DNA from: DASUPK01 sp963763955
GTDB lineage: Bacteria > Actinomycetota > Thermoleophilia > Solirubrobacterales > 70-9
Reading direction: 5' to 3'
Length of the DNA: 64,000 nt
Assembly (NCBI GenBank): GCA_963763955.1
Contig: CAVXQP010000022.1
Location: 1 to 64,000 of the forward strand
Part shown: positions 54,992 to 64,000 of the stretch, piece by piece
Position numbering within the stretch: the stretch's first letter is position 1
How the letters are laid out: each line of letters opens with the position of its first letter
Position numbers and translations under genes: made by a program
The notes under the pieces: model-generated
Databases searched by the model: none
Told to the model about the DNA's origin: nothing
Seen by the model: the letters and a program-made list of their open reading frames with translations, nothing else

Positions 54992-56260
54992 TCAGTCGAG
55001 GGCCAGCTCGAAGGCCTCGCCCGCGGCGTCGATCGTCCCCTCGATCGCCGCGTCGTCGTGGGCCAGCGAGGGGAACCAGGCCTCGAACTGGGAGGCGGGG
55101 GGGTAGACGCCGCGCTCGAGCAGGGCTCGGCAGAAACGGCCGTAGGCCTCCGTGTCGCAGGCCTGTGCGCCCGCGAAATCCCGTACCGGATCAGCGCTGA
55201 AGAAGACCGTCACGAGGCCCGGCACGCTGCTCACCTGGACGGCACGGGCACCGGCGGCCCGGCGGAGGCCGGCGGCCAGATGCTCTGTGATCGACTCGAT
55301 CCGGCCGTAGGCCGGGCCGTTGAGCTCGCGGAGCGTGGCGAGTCCCGCCGCCACCGCCAGCGGGTTCCCGGACAGCGTCCCGGCCTGGTAGACGTCGCCG
55401 GCCGGAGCGATGCGCTCCATCAGCTCGCGCGAGCCGCCGTACGCGGCCGCCGGCAGGCCTCCGCCGACCACCTTTCCCATCACGGTCAGATCGGCCTCCG
55501 TCCCGAGCAGCTCCTGGGCGCCGCCGCGCGCGACTCGGAAGCCGCTGATCACCTCGTCGAGGATGAGCAGCGAGCCGGCCTCGGCGCTCGCATCCCGCAG
55601 GTGATCGAGGAACCCCGCGTCCGGCGGCACCACTCCCATGTTGGCGGGCACCGGCTCGGCGATCACCGCCGCCGGCTGCGTCATCGCGACCGCGTCCGAC
55701 AACGCGTCGGTGTCATTCCAGGGCACGATCACGGTGTCGGAGGCCTGCGCCTCGGTGACGCCCGGGCTGGCGGGGACCCCCGCCGTCGCCAGCCCGGAGC
55801 CGGCCTCGGCGAGCAGTCCGTCGACGTGGCCGTGATAGGCGCCGGCGAACTTGACGATCTTGGTGCGGCCGGTGACCGCACGTGCGAGCCTCAGCGCGGA
55901 CATGGTCGCCTCGGTGCCTGAGCTCGTCATCCGGATCATCTCGACGCTCGCGAACCGCCCGGTCACCTCTAGAGCCAGCTCCACCTCACCGGCGGTCGGG
56001 GCCCCGTAGCTGGTGCCGTGGCCCGCGGCCTCGCGGACCGCCTCCACGACAGCAGGATTGGCGTGGCCCAAGATCAGCGGCCCCCACGAGGAGACCCAGT
56101 CGACGTAGCGGTTACCGTCGACGTCCCAGATGTGCGGCCCCTCCCCCCGCGCGATGAAGATCGGGTCGCGGCCGATCGACCGCATCGACCGCACTGGGGA
56201 GTTCACCCCGCCGGGCATCAGCTGGATCGCCCGCCGGTACAGCTCCTCGGAGCGGCTTAT
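54992..56260 (-). CDS. hemL: Glutamate-1-semialdehyde 2,1-aminomutase
   Basis: About 422 residues. PLP enzyme making 5-aminolevulinate from glutamate-1-semialdehyde (C5 pathway). SRSEELYRRA, LMPGGVNSPVR, WGPLILGHANP and LTVMGKVVGGGLPAAAYGG (PLP lysine) are typical. The reading frame begins in the overlap with the preceding gene; the expected start position has ATA (56260) rather than ATG or GTG, the first ATG in frame is at 56218 (Met of LMPGGV). Either an unusual start or a base error. Stop 27 bases before the HepS-like start. Confidence 0.92.
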   Translation of the reverse strand: MSRSEELYRRAIQLMPGGVNSPVRSMRSIGRDPIFIARGEGPHIWDVDGNRYVDWVSSWGPLILGHANPAVVEAVREAAGHGTSYGAPTAGEVELALEVTGRFASVEMIRMTSSGTEATMSALRLARAVTGRTKIVKFAGAYHGHVDGLLAEAGSGLATAGVPASPGVTEAQASDTVIVPWNDTDALSDAVAMTQPAAVIAEPVPANMGVVPPDAGFLDHLRDASAEAGSLLILDEVISGFRVARGGAQELLGTEADLTVMGKVVGGGLPAAAYGGSRELMERIAPAGDVYQAGTLSGNPLAVAAGLATLRELNGPAYGRIESITEHLAAGLRRAAGARAVQVSSVPGLVTVFFSADPVRDFAGAQACDTEAYGRFCRALLERGVYPPASQFEAWFPSLAHDDAAIEGTIDAAGEAFELALD

Positions 56261-57384
56261 GAGTGCTCCGCCTCCCAGCGGGCGTAGTCGTCGGTGAAGT
56301 AGTGGAGGCGGACCTTCTTGAACTCCGTCGAGGAGTAGAGCACGGCGCGATCGTCGCCGTGAAGGTCGTGCTCGTCGGCGATCCCGTCGAGGATCGCGTC
56401 GCATTCCTCCTTCGAGCGGCCGTGAGCCATGGTGAAGACGCTGTAGGGCCAGTCCGCGTAGGTCGGGCGCTGGTAGCAGTGGGAGATCCCCCGGACCGCC
56501 GCCATGCGTGCCCCCACCTCGAGGATCTGATCCTCCGGCACGCGCCAGACCCCCATGCCGTTGGCCGAAAAGCCCGCTCGGCGGTGATAGAGGATGGCGG
56601 CGACCCGGCGCAGGATCTTCCTCTCGACCATTCCCTGCAGATGCTGAAGGAGCGCGCCGGTGTCCATGCCGACCTCCTGAGCTGCGGCATCGTAGGGACG
56701 GTCGGTGGCTTCCATCGGGCCCTGCAGGGCTCGGATCACCGCTACGTCGAGGTCGTCATACGGCTGGCGGTCGAGCTCGCGGGGCGGGGCGGCCTGGACG
56801 GCGGCGGCGAGGGCCTCCGTTCCCCCCTCCATCTCCAGGTTCATGTTGATCTTGAAGAGCTGCAGCGTCGGCAGCTGGCGAATCGACTCGGCGCCGGTCA
56901 GTCTCTGCAGCGCCTCCAGCGTCCCCTCCAGCCCGAGCTCGGAATCGGGCGGCGTCGCGATCGTGAACCAGAGGTTGAACTCGTGGGTCCGCAGGTAGTT
57001 GTGCGAGACGCCGGGGTGGGAATTGATGATCTGGGCCGGACGGTGGGGGTTCTCGGAGTCGACCTTCGCCGCGACCAGCATCGAGCTGTACCCGAGCGCA
57101 CGGGTATCGAAGATCGGGGTGATCTCGCGGATGATCCGCTCGTCCAGGAGGCGCTGGGTGCGGGTCTTGACCTCACCCGGATCGAGCTCGGCCTTCGCGG
57201 CGATCGCGTCGAAGGGGCGCGCCTCCAGCGGGTAGCTCGACTGGAGCAGGTTCATGAGCCGCTTGTCGGTCTCGTCGAGCGGGATCGCGGCCCCGCCCTT
57301 GCGCGAGCGGAGTTTAGGTCTCGCAACCGCTCTCCCAGCGGCGCCGCCTTTGACCGATGCCGGTTCGGAAGCGGGTTTGTTCAC
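56257..57384 (-). CDS. Fused siroheme decarboxylase AhbA-AhbB (Lrp/AsnC-like)
   Basis: 375 residues made of two AsnC/Lrp-like halves. Half one (about 35-190) has a winged helix (DETDKRLMNLLQ) and HNYLRTHEFNLWF (128-140). Half two (about 208-370) has SHCYQRPTYADWPYSVF (301-317) and MAHGRSKEEC. These HNYxR and SHCYQRP..WPY blocks are the marks of AhbA and AhbB (NirDLGH family), which decarboxylate siroheme to didecarboxysiroheme. The position between hemB and hemL fits tetrapyrrole work and not amino-acid regulation. No other Ahb or Nir gene is in the window. Its stop overlaps the hemL start region. Confidence 0.75.
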   Translation of the reverse strand: MNKPASEPASVKGGAAGRAVARPKLRSRKGGAAIPLDETDKRLMNLLQSSYPLEARPFDAIAAKAELDPGEVKTRTQRLLDERIIREITPIFDTRALGYSSMLVAAKVDSENPHRPAQIINSHPGVSHNYLRTHEFNLWFTIATPPDSELGLEGTLEALQRLTGAESIRQLPTLQLFKINMNLEMEGGTEALAAAVQAAPPRELDRQPYDDLDVAVIRALQGPMEATDRPYDAAAQEVGMDTGALLQHLQGMVERKILRRVAAILYHRRAGFSANGMGVWRVPEDQILEVGARMAAVRGISHCYQRPTYADWPYSVFTMAHGRSKEECDAILDGIADEHDLHGDDRAVLYSSTEFKKVRLHYFTDDYARWEAEHS

Positions 57385-57415
57385 TGGCGGACGGCTCCCA
57401 TGAAACGGATCGCGC

Positions 57416-58399
<984 letters not shown>

Positions 58400-58406
58400 G
58401 GGGTTG

Positions 58407-58412
58407 ATTCTA
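58407..58412 (-). promoter_or_regulatory. Probable leaderless -10 box for hemB
   Basis: TAGAAT on the minus strand ends 7 bases before the GTG start; may drive the whole hem-qcr block. Confidence 0.5.
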
Positions 58413-58462
58413 GGGCGGTCCCCAAATCGCCCGGCGGGCGGGTCCTGTCGCCCGAGAGGCGC

Positions 58463-59816
58463 TTACGCGAAACGGCGCAGGGCCAACCGCGCCAGGATCA
58501 GGTAGGCAACCGTCAGCAGCGCGAGGTGCAGCAGCGGCAGGCCGAGTGCCGGGCCCGACGCCGAGAGAGCCCCCGAGAGGGCGTCGACCGTCGCGCGGAA
58601 TGGGAAGGCCCCGGCGATCACGTGGATCACGTCGAGCAGGGTCTTGCCGACGGTCCCCGAGGGGACCAGCGAGATGAACGCGACCGGCAGCGCCAACGCG
58701 AAGGCGAGCAGGGCACTGGCGCGCACTTCGCGAGCGGCCGCGCCGATGGCGAGCCCCAGTCCCGAGGAGGCCGCACCCGCGAGCAGGATCGCGGGAATGA
58801 TGAGATAGATCCGACCCCACGAGATCGACTCGAAGGGCGTGATCGCGGCGAGCATCAGCAGGGTGACCGCCAGCGCCGCCCCGGTCCCGAGCACCGCCTT
58901 CTCGACCAGGAGCCCGGTGCGGCTGACCAGGCCCCGGGTGAGTCGCGTGAAGGTGTTCTCCTCCCGCTCCAGTGCAAGGGAGCCGGAGACGAGCAGCACC
59001 GTGACGAAGAGCAGCGTGATGGAGGCCGCCACCGCCACCGCGAAGGTGTCGAGCGGCGGCACGCTGCCGCCGATCACCTGCTTGTCGACGGCGATGGGCT
59101 GGCGCACCGCCGCGAGCAGGTCATTGGCGAGCGCCAGATTCTGCCGGGCCAGGCGGGCGAAGTCGCTCACCTGCGTGACCTGGCTTCGCTGGGCGGGCGG
59201 CAGGGTTGGCGCGACGGAGTTGAGGATCTGCTCGGAGCGCTGCAGGCCGAGGATGTGGACGGTCTGGTTGAGGAACGGGATCGTGAACTCGCCGCCGTTG
59301 GCGAGGATCTGCTCGTAGTTCCCGGCGACGCCGCTGATCTTCTCGGAGAGGAGCAGGTTCGCCTGCGTGAGCAGCGAGCTGATCCGGTCGTCGACGAGCT
59401 GGGCCTTGAGCGGATCGTCGTTGTTGACGATCACGTCGACGGTCGCCGGCTCGGTCCCGTTGGTGCTGAGCTCGGCCTGCAGCTTGCTGATGAAGTCCGG
59501 CGGCAGAATCAACCCTCCGAGAACGTCGCCGTCCTTCACCTTCTGTTCGACCTCAGCGCGGCTCGAGACGTCGACGCACTCGATCTTCGCGCAGAGCTGG
59601 CGACTGCGCCTCGTCCTGGCTGAAGCCGCCGTTGCCGAGGCTGAGGCCGGTTCCCGTCGGGATCTGGTTGAGGAAGGCGACCCGCGGCTTCTCGGGACCG
59701 CGCGAGATCGCCAGCCCGATCAGCACCGCCAGGACGATCGGGTAGACCACCAGCAGGCCGCTGACCAGCGGCGAGCGGCGGAGCAGTTGGAGGTCCTTGA
59801 GCAGCAGCCAGCGCAT
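58463..59816 (-). CDS. ABC-2 type exporter permease, frameshifted
   Basis: About 450 residues in the ABC-2 (Ybh/NatB-like) layout: helix 1 (LVSGLLVVYPIVLAVLIGLAI), a long extracytoplasmic domain (DGDVLGGLILPPDFISKLQ), then five helices (AVAVAASITLLFVTVLLV, ATVDALSGAL and others). The first 65 codons are in one frame (ATG 59816) and the rest in another; a one-base shift near 59600 (in the DEAQS codons) joins them. The ATG overlaps the ATPase stop by 1 base (TGATG), so they form one transporter. Cargo unknown. Confidence 0.85.
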
Positions 59817-60565
59817 CAGTGGCCGCGCTTGTGGAGGAAGCGGACGAAGTCGTTCTCCGGGTCGGCGGCCGTGCCCTGCGGGCGAGGGCCGGCCGCGCGG
59901 CGCATCTCGTCGAAGCCGCCGTCGAAGATCGTCTCGCCGTCGGCCAGCACGACCAGGCGGTCACCGTAGTGACTCGCCTCGTCGATCTGGTGGGTCGAGT
60001 AGATCACCGTCGTCCCGGCCTGGGAAAGCCCCGCGACGAACTCCCAGAGACGGACTCGCTGGCTCGGGTCGAGGCCCGAGCTCGGCTCGTCGAGCAGGAG
60101 CACCGACGGATCGCCGAGCAGGCCGATCGCGATGTTGATCCGCTGCTGGTTTCCGCCAGAGAGCGAAGAGACCTGGTCGTGGCGGCGCTCCGCGAGCCCG
60201 GTCTGAGCGAGCATCCGCTCAATCGTCGCCTCCACGTCCTGCACCCCCTCCATCCGGGAGAACAGGCTGAGGTTCTCCTCGACCGTCAGCCTCCGGTAGA
60301 GACCCGCCTGCTGCGGGACCCAGCCCACCTCGCCGTTCGCGCGGTCGATCCGCCCCGAGTCGGCCCTGGTGATCCCGGCGAGGATCGAGAGCAACGTCGT
60401 CTTGCCGGCGCCGTTCGGCCCGAGCAGCGCCAGCAGCTCGCCGCGGTTCACCTCGAGGCTCACCTCGCGCAGTGCGGGCCGCTCGCCGAAGGCCTTCGAG
60501 AGGCCCTCCACCTCGAGCACGGGGTCAATCGGACGCCGGCGCGCCAGGGGGGCCTGCTCGCTCAT
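59816..60565 (-). CDS. ABC transporter ATP-binding protein
   Basis: 249 residues. Walker A GPNGAGKTTLLSIL, Q loop GWVPQQAGLYRRLT, signature LSGGNQQRI, Walker B VLLLDEPSSGLDPS and the H-loop STHQ. Drug/lipid-exporter class of the ABC-2 type, paired with the permease. Starts with ATG 60565; TAGCTT lies 7 bases upstream on the minus strand, and only 34 bases separate it from the divergent phosphoesterase start. Confidence 0.95.
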   Translation of the reverse strand: MSEQAPLARRRPIDPVLEVEGLSKAFGERPALREVSLEVNRGELLALLGPNGAGKTTLLSILAGITRADSGRIDRANGEVGWVPQQAGLYRRLTVEENLSLFSRMEGVQDVEATIERMLAQTGLAERRHDQVSSLSGGNQQRINIAIGLLGDPSVLLLDEPSSGLDPSQRVRLWEFVAGLSQAGTTVIYSTHQIDEASHYGDRLVVLADGETIFDGGFDEMRRAAGPRPQGTAADPENDFVRFLHKRGH

Positions 60566-60572
60566 CGCGCGA

Positions 60573-60578
60573 AAGCTA
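60573..60578 (-). promoter_or_regulatory. Probable leaderless -10 box for the ABC exporter operon
   Basis: TAGCTT on the minus strand ends 7 bases before the ATG at 60565. Confidence 0.5.
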
Positions 60579-60599
60579 GTGCACTACGCTCCGCCGCTG

Positions 60600-61379
60600 A
60601 TGCGCCTCCTCTTCATAGGGGACGTCGTCGGCAAGCCCGGACGGGAGGGCCTGGCGTCGGCGATGCCCGAGCTCCGGGCCGAGCGAATGCCCGATCTGGT
60701 CGTCGCGAACGGCGAGAACGCTGCCGGCGGCGTCGGCATCACGGAGGACACGGCCAAGGCGATCTTCGAGACCGGCGTCGATGTGATCACGCTGGGCAAC
60801 CACACCTACAGGCACCGGGACGTATACCCGTACCTCGACTCCGAGCGGCGGATCGTCCGCCCCGCGAACTTTCCGGCGAGCAATCCGGGGCGCGGCCACA
60901 CGGTCGTCGAGGCAGCCGGGATGCGCGTCGCCGTGATCAACCTGAGCGGACAGATGCACATGCGAGTCGAGCGCAACCCCTTCCCGGCGATCGACGAGCT
61001 CCTCGAATCGCTGGCCGGCGCTGCGGACGCCTTCGTCGTCGACTTCCACGCGGAGCTCACCAGCGAGAAGGTCGCGATGGGCTGGCACCTGGACGGACGC
61101 GTCGCCGCTGTGCTCGGCACCCACACCCACGTGCCGACCGCCGACGCCCGCGTGCTGCCGGGCGGGACGGCTCACATCGCCGACGTGGGCATGACCGGCT
61201 CGCGCGCCGGAGTGATCGGCGTGCGCCGCGAGCAGGCGCTACGCGCCTTCAAGACCCAGATGCCGGTCCGTTTCGACGGCGCGGACGAGGACGTCTGGCT
61301 GATGGGAGTCGCGGTCGAGATCGGAGACGACGGGCTCGCTCGTGGGGTCGAGCAGATCCTCGTCCCCGTCGCCACCTAG
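60600..61379 (+). CDS. YmdB-type metallophosphoesterase (TIGR00282)
   Basis: 259 residues. LLFIGDVVGKPGREGL, VVANGENAAGGVGITE, TLGNHTYRHRDVYPYL, VVDFHAELTSEKVAMGW and LGTHTHVPTADARVLPGG carry the di-metal site (Asp, Glu/Asn, Asn-His, His-His). The family has cyclic-nucleotide phosphodiesterase activity in Bacillus YmdB. TACGCT lies 9 bases before the ATG. Its last 141 bases are antisense to the 3' end of the PepSY/GT-C gene. Confidence 0.93.
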   Translation: MRLLFIGDVVGKPGREGLASAMPELRAERMPDLVVANGENAAGGVGITEDTAKAIFETGVDVITLGNHTYRHRDVYPYLDSERRIVRPANFPASNPGRGHTVVEAAGMRVAVINLSGQMHMRVERNPFPAIDELLESLAGAADAFVVDFHAELTSEKVAMGWHLDGRVAAVLGTHTHVPTADARVLPGGTAHIADVGMTGSRAGVIGVRREQALRAFKTQMPVRFDGADEDVWLMGVAVEIGDDGLARGVEQILVPVAT

Positions 61380-62966
61380 CGGCACCGTCCCGGCCGCCAG
61401 CATGGCGATCAGCAGGAACGGCAGGAACCAGGGGATGTAGAGGTAGAACCAGTGGTCGACGGTGAGCTGCATGCCGATCATCACCGCGGCGCCGAGGGCA
61501 GCGACGGTGACGTGGTCTCGGCGGCGTGGCCGGAAGGCCACCAGCACCGCCAGGCCCACGACCGCGATCTTGACCACGGTCTGCAGCCAGCCCAGCGAAT
61601 GGGCCTGTCCCCAGATGCTGAAGGGAGAGTCCCGGCCGCCCTGCTCGGCGATCGTCCGGTGCCAGAAGGTCGAGAGGCCGGGGTCCTGAAGAGCCTGGAA
61701 GCAGACGACCAGGACCGTCAGCGCGAAGGCGATGGTGAACGGGATGATCACGCGCCCGTAGCGGCGCACGGATCTTCCGGTGGTCGCACCGTAGGTGGCG
61801 AACAGGGGCCCCAGGGCAAGCGGGGCGAATTTGGTCATTGACGTGAGGCCGAGGGTGATCCCTCTCGGGATCGGCGAGGTCAGGCATAAGAGGGTCGCCG
61901 CCAGGCCGAGCGAGACCAGGGCGTCGTTCGTGTTCGATTCCAGCGCGAAGGCCGTGTACGGGCACGCCGCCCAGGCGAAGCAGAGCAGGATCCCGAGGTC
62001 GGTCCCTCTGCGGCCGCGGCGGAGCCTGCGGCCGAGCAGAAAGAGTGCGCCCATCGTCCCGAGGTCGAAGAAGATCGAAGCCGCGTGAGCCGCGGGCAGG
62101 TCGTCCCAGGTGCCACTCCACGGGAGGGCCTGCTCGAAGGGGACGTACGCGTAGTAGGCCACCGGCCCGTAGGTGTCCCCGGACGCATCGTCCGAGGGGA
62201 AGTTGCCGTAGATCGGCTTCTGGTCTCCGATCCGGTCGGCGCCGATCACCCCCGAATAGCCGACGTCGATCACGTTCGAGTCGATCACGTTCAGCGTGAT
62301 CCGGCCGGCGATCAGCGCCACGGTGAGGACCGCGAGCACCGAGATCGGAATCGAGGGTCTCAGGCCCGAACCCCTCACCCTGCGGAACCCGAGCCAGAGC
62401 GCCCTCGCGAGCAGGTAGATCAAGGGCGGGTAGGCGAGCGGCACCGAGACCCCGATGTTGCCCTTGTTGAAGAAGTAGTGGGAGAGCCCGAATCCGGCGA
62501 CGATCACGAGCAGGTCGAGGTGAGCGAGCCGGAACGGGCGCCGCCAGTCGAGCAGCCCGAGGACGAAGATCGCGCAGAGCGGAAGCCAGACGTATGGCGC
62601 GTTGATCGTGCGGCCGAAGGCCCCCGGATAGCCCCGGGCCATGCGCCAGGCGACCTGGTAGCCCGTCCAGGACTCGAGGATGTTTCCCCCGTTCGGGTCG
62701 ATCACGACCTGCACGATTTCGTTGCCGCCGGTGAAGAACCCGACCTCCCAGAGGCCGGTGGACTGGTTGCGGCTGGCCGAAGGGGTGAGGCCCGGATGGT
62801 CCTTGCGCGCCGCGATCGCATTCGGGTCGGTCTTGGCGATCTCGATCGCCTTCGACTGACTGATCTGCGGCACGCTCGCCTCGGCCAGGCCGGGCAACAG
62901 CAGCATGACGATCAGCGCGAGGGGAACGGCGAGGGCGAGAAGGCGGCCTACTCGTCGAACGTCCAC
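61239..62966 (-). CDS. PepSY-domain protein fused to a GT-C-like membrane domain
   Basis: About 575 residues. Signal-like helix at the start (LLALAVPLALIVMLLLPGLAEA), a PepSY-like domain at about 30-100 (ISQSKAIEIAKTDPNAI and VGFFTGGNEIVQVVIDPNGG), then eight to ten helices with the YGPVAYYAYVPFEQALPW loop and ESNTNDALVSLG, resembling GT87/GT-C mannosyltransferases. The PepSY part may regulate or tether. Start GTG 62966 overlaps the GtrA stop by 19 bases. The C-terminus overlaps the YmdB gene by 141 bases, which is long for a true overlap, so the stop may be lost. Confidence 0.75.
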   Translation of the reverse strand: MDVRRVGRLLALAVPLALIVMLLLPGLAEASVPQISQSKAIEIAKTDPNAIAARKDHPGLTPSASRNQSTGLWEVGFFTGGNEIVQVVIDPNGGNILESWTGYQVAWRMARGYPGAFGRTINAPYVWLPLCAIFVLGLLDWRRPFRLAHLDLLVIVAGFGLSHYFFNKGNIGVSVPLAYPPLIYLLARALWLGFRRVRGSGLRPSIPISVLAVLTVALIAGRITLNVIDSNVIDVGYSGVIGADRIGDQKPIYGNFPSDDASGDTYGPVAYYAYVPFEQALPWSGTWDDLPAAHAASIFFDLGTMGALFLLGRRLRRGRRGTDLGILLCFAWAACPYTAFALESNTNDALVSLGLAATLLCLTSPIPRGITLGLTSMTKFAPLALGPLFATYGATTGRSVRRYGRVIIPFTIAFALTVLVVCFQALQDPGLSTFWHRTIAEQGGRDSPFSIWGQAHSLGWLQTVVKIAVVGLAVLVAFRPRRRDHVTVAALGAAVMIGMQLTVDHWFYLYIPWFLPFLLIAMLAAGTVPLGGDGDEDLLDPTSEPVVSDLDRDSHQPDVLVRAVETDRHLGLEGA

Positions 62967-63373
62967 AGCTTGTTGCCGATGAAGTTGAACGGCATCGCGA
63001 TCGCGACCGAGATGGCCTGTGCGGGCAACTCGCCCATCCCTCCGCCGACCAGGAGCTTGAGAGCGATCAGGTTGACGATCAGCGCGAGGACGCTGACCAT
63101 GAAGAAGCGCACGGCCTGGAATCCCGCGTGACCGTGCTTGGCGTCGAAGGTCCAATGGCGGTTCCACCAGAAATTGTTCATGACCGCAACGCAGAAGGCG
63201 AGGATCGCGGCGACGATGTAGTGGACGCTCAGCGGTCCGTTCACGAGCGCGAAGACGGCGAGGTTGACGATGTATCCGGAGGCCCCCACCAGGCCGAACT
63301 GGAGGAGCTGGATCCAGTTGCCCGGCTTCAGGGTGCCCCGGCCGATCCGCTTGGCGGTTTGGACCGAGGTCAT
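62948..63373 (-). CDS. GtrA-family membrane protein
   Basis: 141 residues, four helices: QLLQFGLVGASGYIVNLAVFALV, VHYIVAAILAFCVAVMNNFWWNRHWTF, AVRFFMVSVLALIVNLIALKLLVGGG and AISVAIAMPFNFIGNKLWTF. The NNFWWNRHWTF and NFIGNKLWTF motifs are GtrA signatures. GtrA proteins are thought to flip lipid-linked sugars, which fits the GT-C-like gene after it. ATG start, 4-base overlap with the stop of the upstream gene. Confidence 0.92.
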   Translation of the reverse strand: MTSVQTAKRIGRGTLKPGNWIQLLQFGLVGASGYIVNLAVFALVNGPLSVHYIVAAILAFCVAVMNNFWWNRHWTFDAKHGHAGFQAVRFFMVSVLALIVNLIALKLLVGGGMGELPAQAISVAIAMPFNFIGNKLWTFDE

Positions 63374-64000
63374 CCCCGAGATCCTCCATTCACTCCGAAG
63401 TGCTCGAGGATCACCGGCGCCAGGTCGCGCAATGCCCATTGCGGCCGCTTTCCGGGCCTCTTCGGCCCGCAACCGACGAAGACTGCGGGAGCGAGAGAGT
63501 CCCCGCGCCCGAGGGAACCGTGGCTTCCTCCTCCGGCGTGGCTGATTCCGCCCCAATCGACACACTCATAGCCCTCGGTGGCGGAGATCAGGATGTCGCC
63601 GGCGTGCGGGGAGACCAGCGCGGACCAGAGCCGGGCGAGCGCGTCCGGATACTGCTCGGACTCGAAGCGGCCCCGGGTGATGTCCGCCTCCAGCGCCTCT
63701 GGCTCCCCGCTCACCGACCAGTGGTTGCCGCGCACGTCCCGCAGCTGGCCCCCGGGCCGGAAGCGGAACTCGCAGCCGTCCCGCTCGACCACGGCCTCGA
63801 CCCGATCGGGATCGTCGAGACCCACGCCGGAGCGTAGGACGGGCGCGCCGTCCTCCCCGGCGAGCCAGGTGACCAGATCGACCCCGGCCAGCTCCCGCAA
63901 GCGCAGGCGGGCGCGCTCGTGGGTGCCTGGATGGCGGCGGCCCGTGTCGAGGATGTAGACGGCTCCGGCGCGCGAGGTGGGGCTGACGGCGATCTCGGCC
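63370..64000 (-). CDS. Alkaline-phosphatase/phosphodiesterase-family protein, partial (5' end beyond the window)
   Basis: At least 210 residues of a type-I phosphodiesterase/alkaline phosphatase-like protein. The visible C-terminal end holds GDILISATEGYE, ISHAGGGSHGSLGRGDS and APAVFVGCG, the His- and Gly-rich block with metal-binding histidines (SHAGGGSHG). The frame is open to the window edge with no stop, so the N-terminal nucleophile is not seen. Overlaps the GtrA start by 4 bases, so the three genes form one operon. Confidence 0.8.
   Translation of the reverse strand, partial: AEIAVSPTSRAGAVYILDTGRRHPGTHERARLRLRELAGVDLVTWLAGEDGAPVLRSGVGLDDPDRVEAVVERDGCEFRFRPGGQLRDVRGNHWSVSGEPEALEADITRGRFESEQYPDALARLWSALVSPHAGDILISATEGYECVDWGGISHAGGGSHGSLGRGDSLAPAVFVGCGPKRPGKRPQWALRDLAPVILEHFGVNGGSRG

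Noticed and set aside
63370..63900. Complete 176-residue gene starting at TTG 63900
   Set aside because: The same frame stays open with family-like sequence to the window edge, so this is the 3' part of a larger gene.

Overview
The window is a chromosomal segment of roughly 70% GC. It is dense with short operons on both strands, and many genes start with GTG. I read it as an actinomycete, most likely a Thermoleophilia / Solirubrobacterales-type organism, possibly a metagenome assembly. The evidence is the F420-type DUF385 reductase, the Mycobacterium-like bifunctional Dcd, TreT plus OtsA, the twin-arginine pair, the GC content, and many start codons lying 6-8 bases after a TAnnnT box (leaderless mRNA style). 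The class-level placement is inference. I see no prophage, CRISPR array, insertion sequence or rRNA.

Layout. 1-3.1 kb: secreted peptidase-like hydrolase, a frame-broken Kef-type antiporter and an F420-type reductase. 3.1-4.2 kb: tRNA-Arg(CCT), then a small segment (HdeD-like gene and DUF1214 fragment) ended by a degenerate copy of the tRNA 3' half, which looks like an integration scar. 4.2-10.5 kb: a histidine-degradation operon, hutH-hutU-def-hutF-hutI, with 4-base overlaps at its four junctions. A complete peptide deformylase sits where an N-formylglutamate deformylase (HutG) would be expected. 10.5-24.9 kb: thiolase, OatA-like acyltransferase, diguanylate cyclase, hydrolase, a glycosyltransferase/methyltransferase/membrane-protein set, pyrE, an L,D-transpeptidase and an RDD-CPBP fusion. 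24.9-35.9 kb: HAD phosphatase, MscS, PBP1A, thiL, a metal-site-less M28 membrane protein, then a response regulator-histidine kinase-HtrA operon and an IMPase. 36-39.6 kb: TreT, a DUF899 protein and OtsA. 40.1-45.7 kb: rpsF-ssb-rpsR-rplI, dnaB, a DnaC/DnaI-like loader and purA. 45.7-50.3 kb: membrane proteins, tRNA-Lys(CTT), tatC-tatA, dcd and a zinc-ribbon protein. 50.3-58.4 kb: a long minus-strand respiratory block (hemB, fused AhbA-AhbB, hemL, a HepS-like protein, Rieske-cyt b-subunitIV/cyt c, MenG, polyprenyl diphosphate synthase). 58.4-64 kb: ABC-2 exporter, YmdB-type phosphoesterase, PepSY/GT-C membrane protein, GtrA and a partial alkaline-phosphatase-family protein.

How parts fit together. 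The hut operon gives histidine to glutamate plus formate if the deformylase does the last step. The 50-58 kb block makes heme precursors, the menaquinone side chain and methylated head group, and the menaquinol:cytochrome c reductase that uses both. Its reductase subunits and the HepS/MenG/HepT trio resemble Bacillus rather than the usual actinobacterial QcrCAB. Sensor kinase, regulator and lipoprotein HtrA form an envelope-stress unit.

Cautions. At least six genes, including the probably essential cytochrome b, are split by single-base shifts, which suggests sequence errors as much as gene decay. A family of hairpin repeats with constant flanks (CGGGT..ACCCTCGC) and variable, compensating stems is scattered through the window, in places inside gene starts and once nested in itself. 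All functions are from motif recognition by eye; no database search was run.
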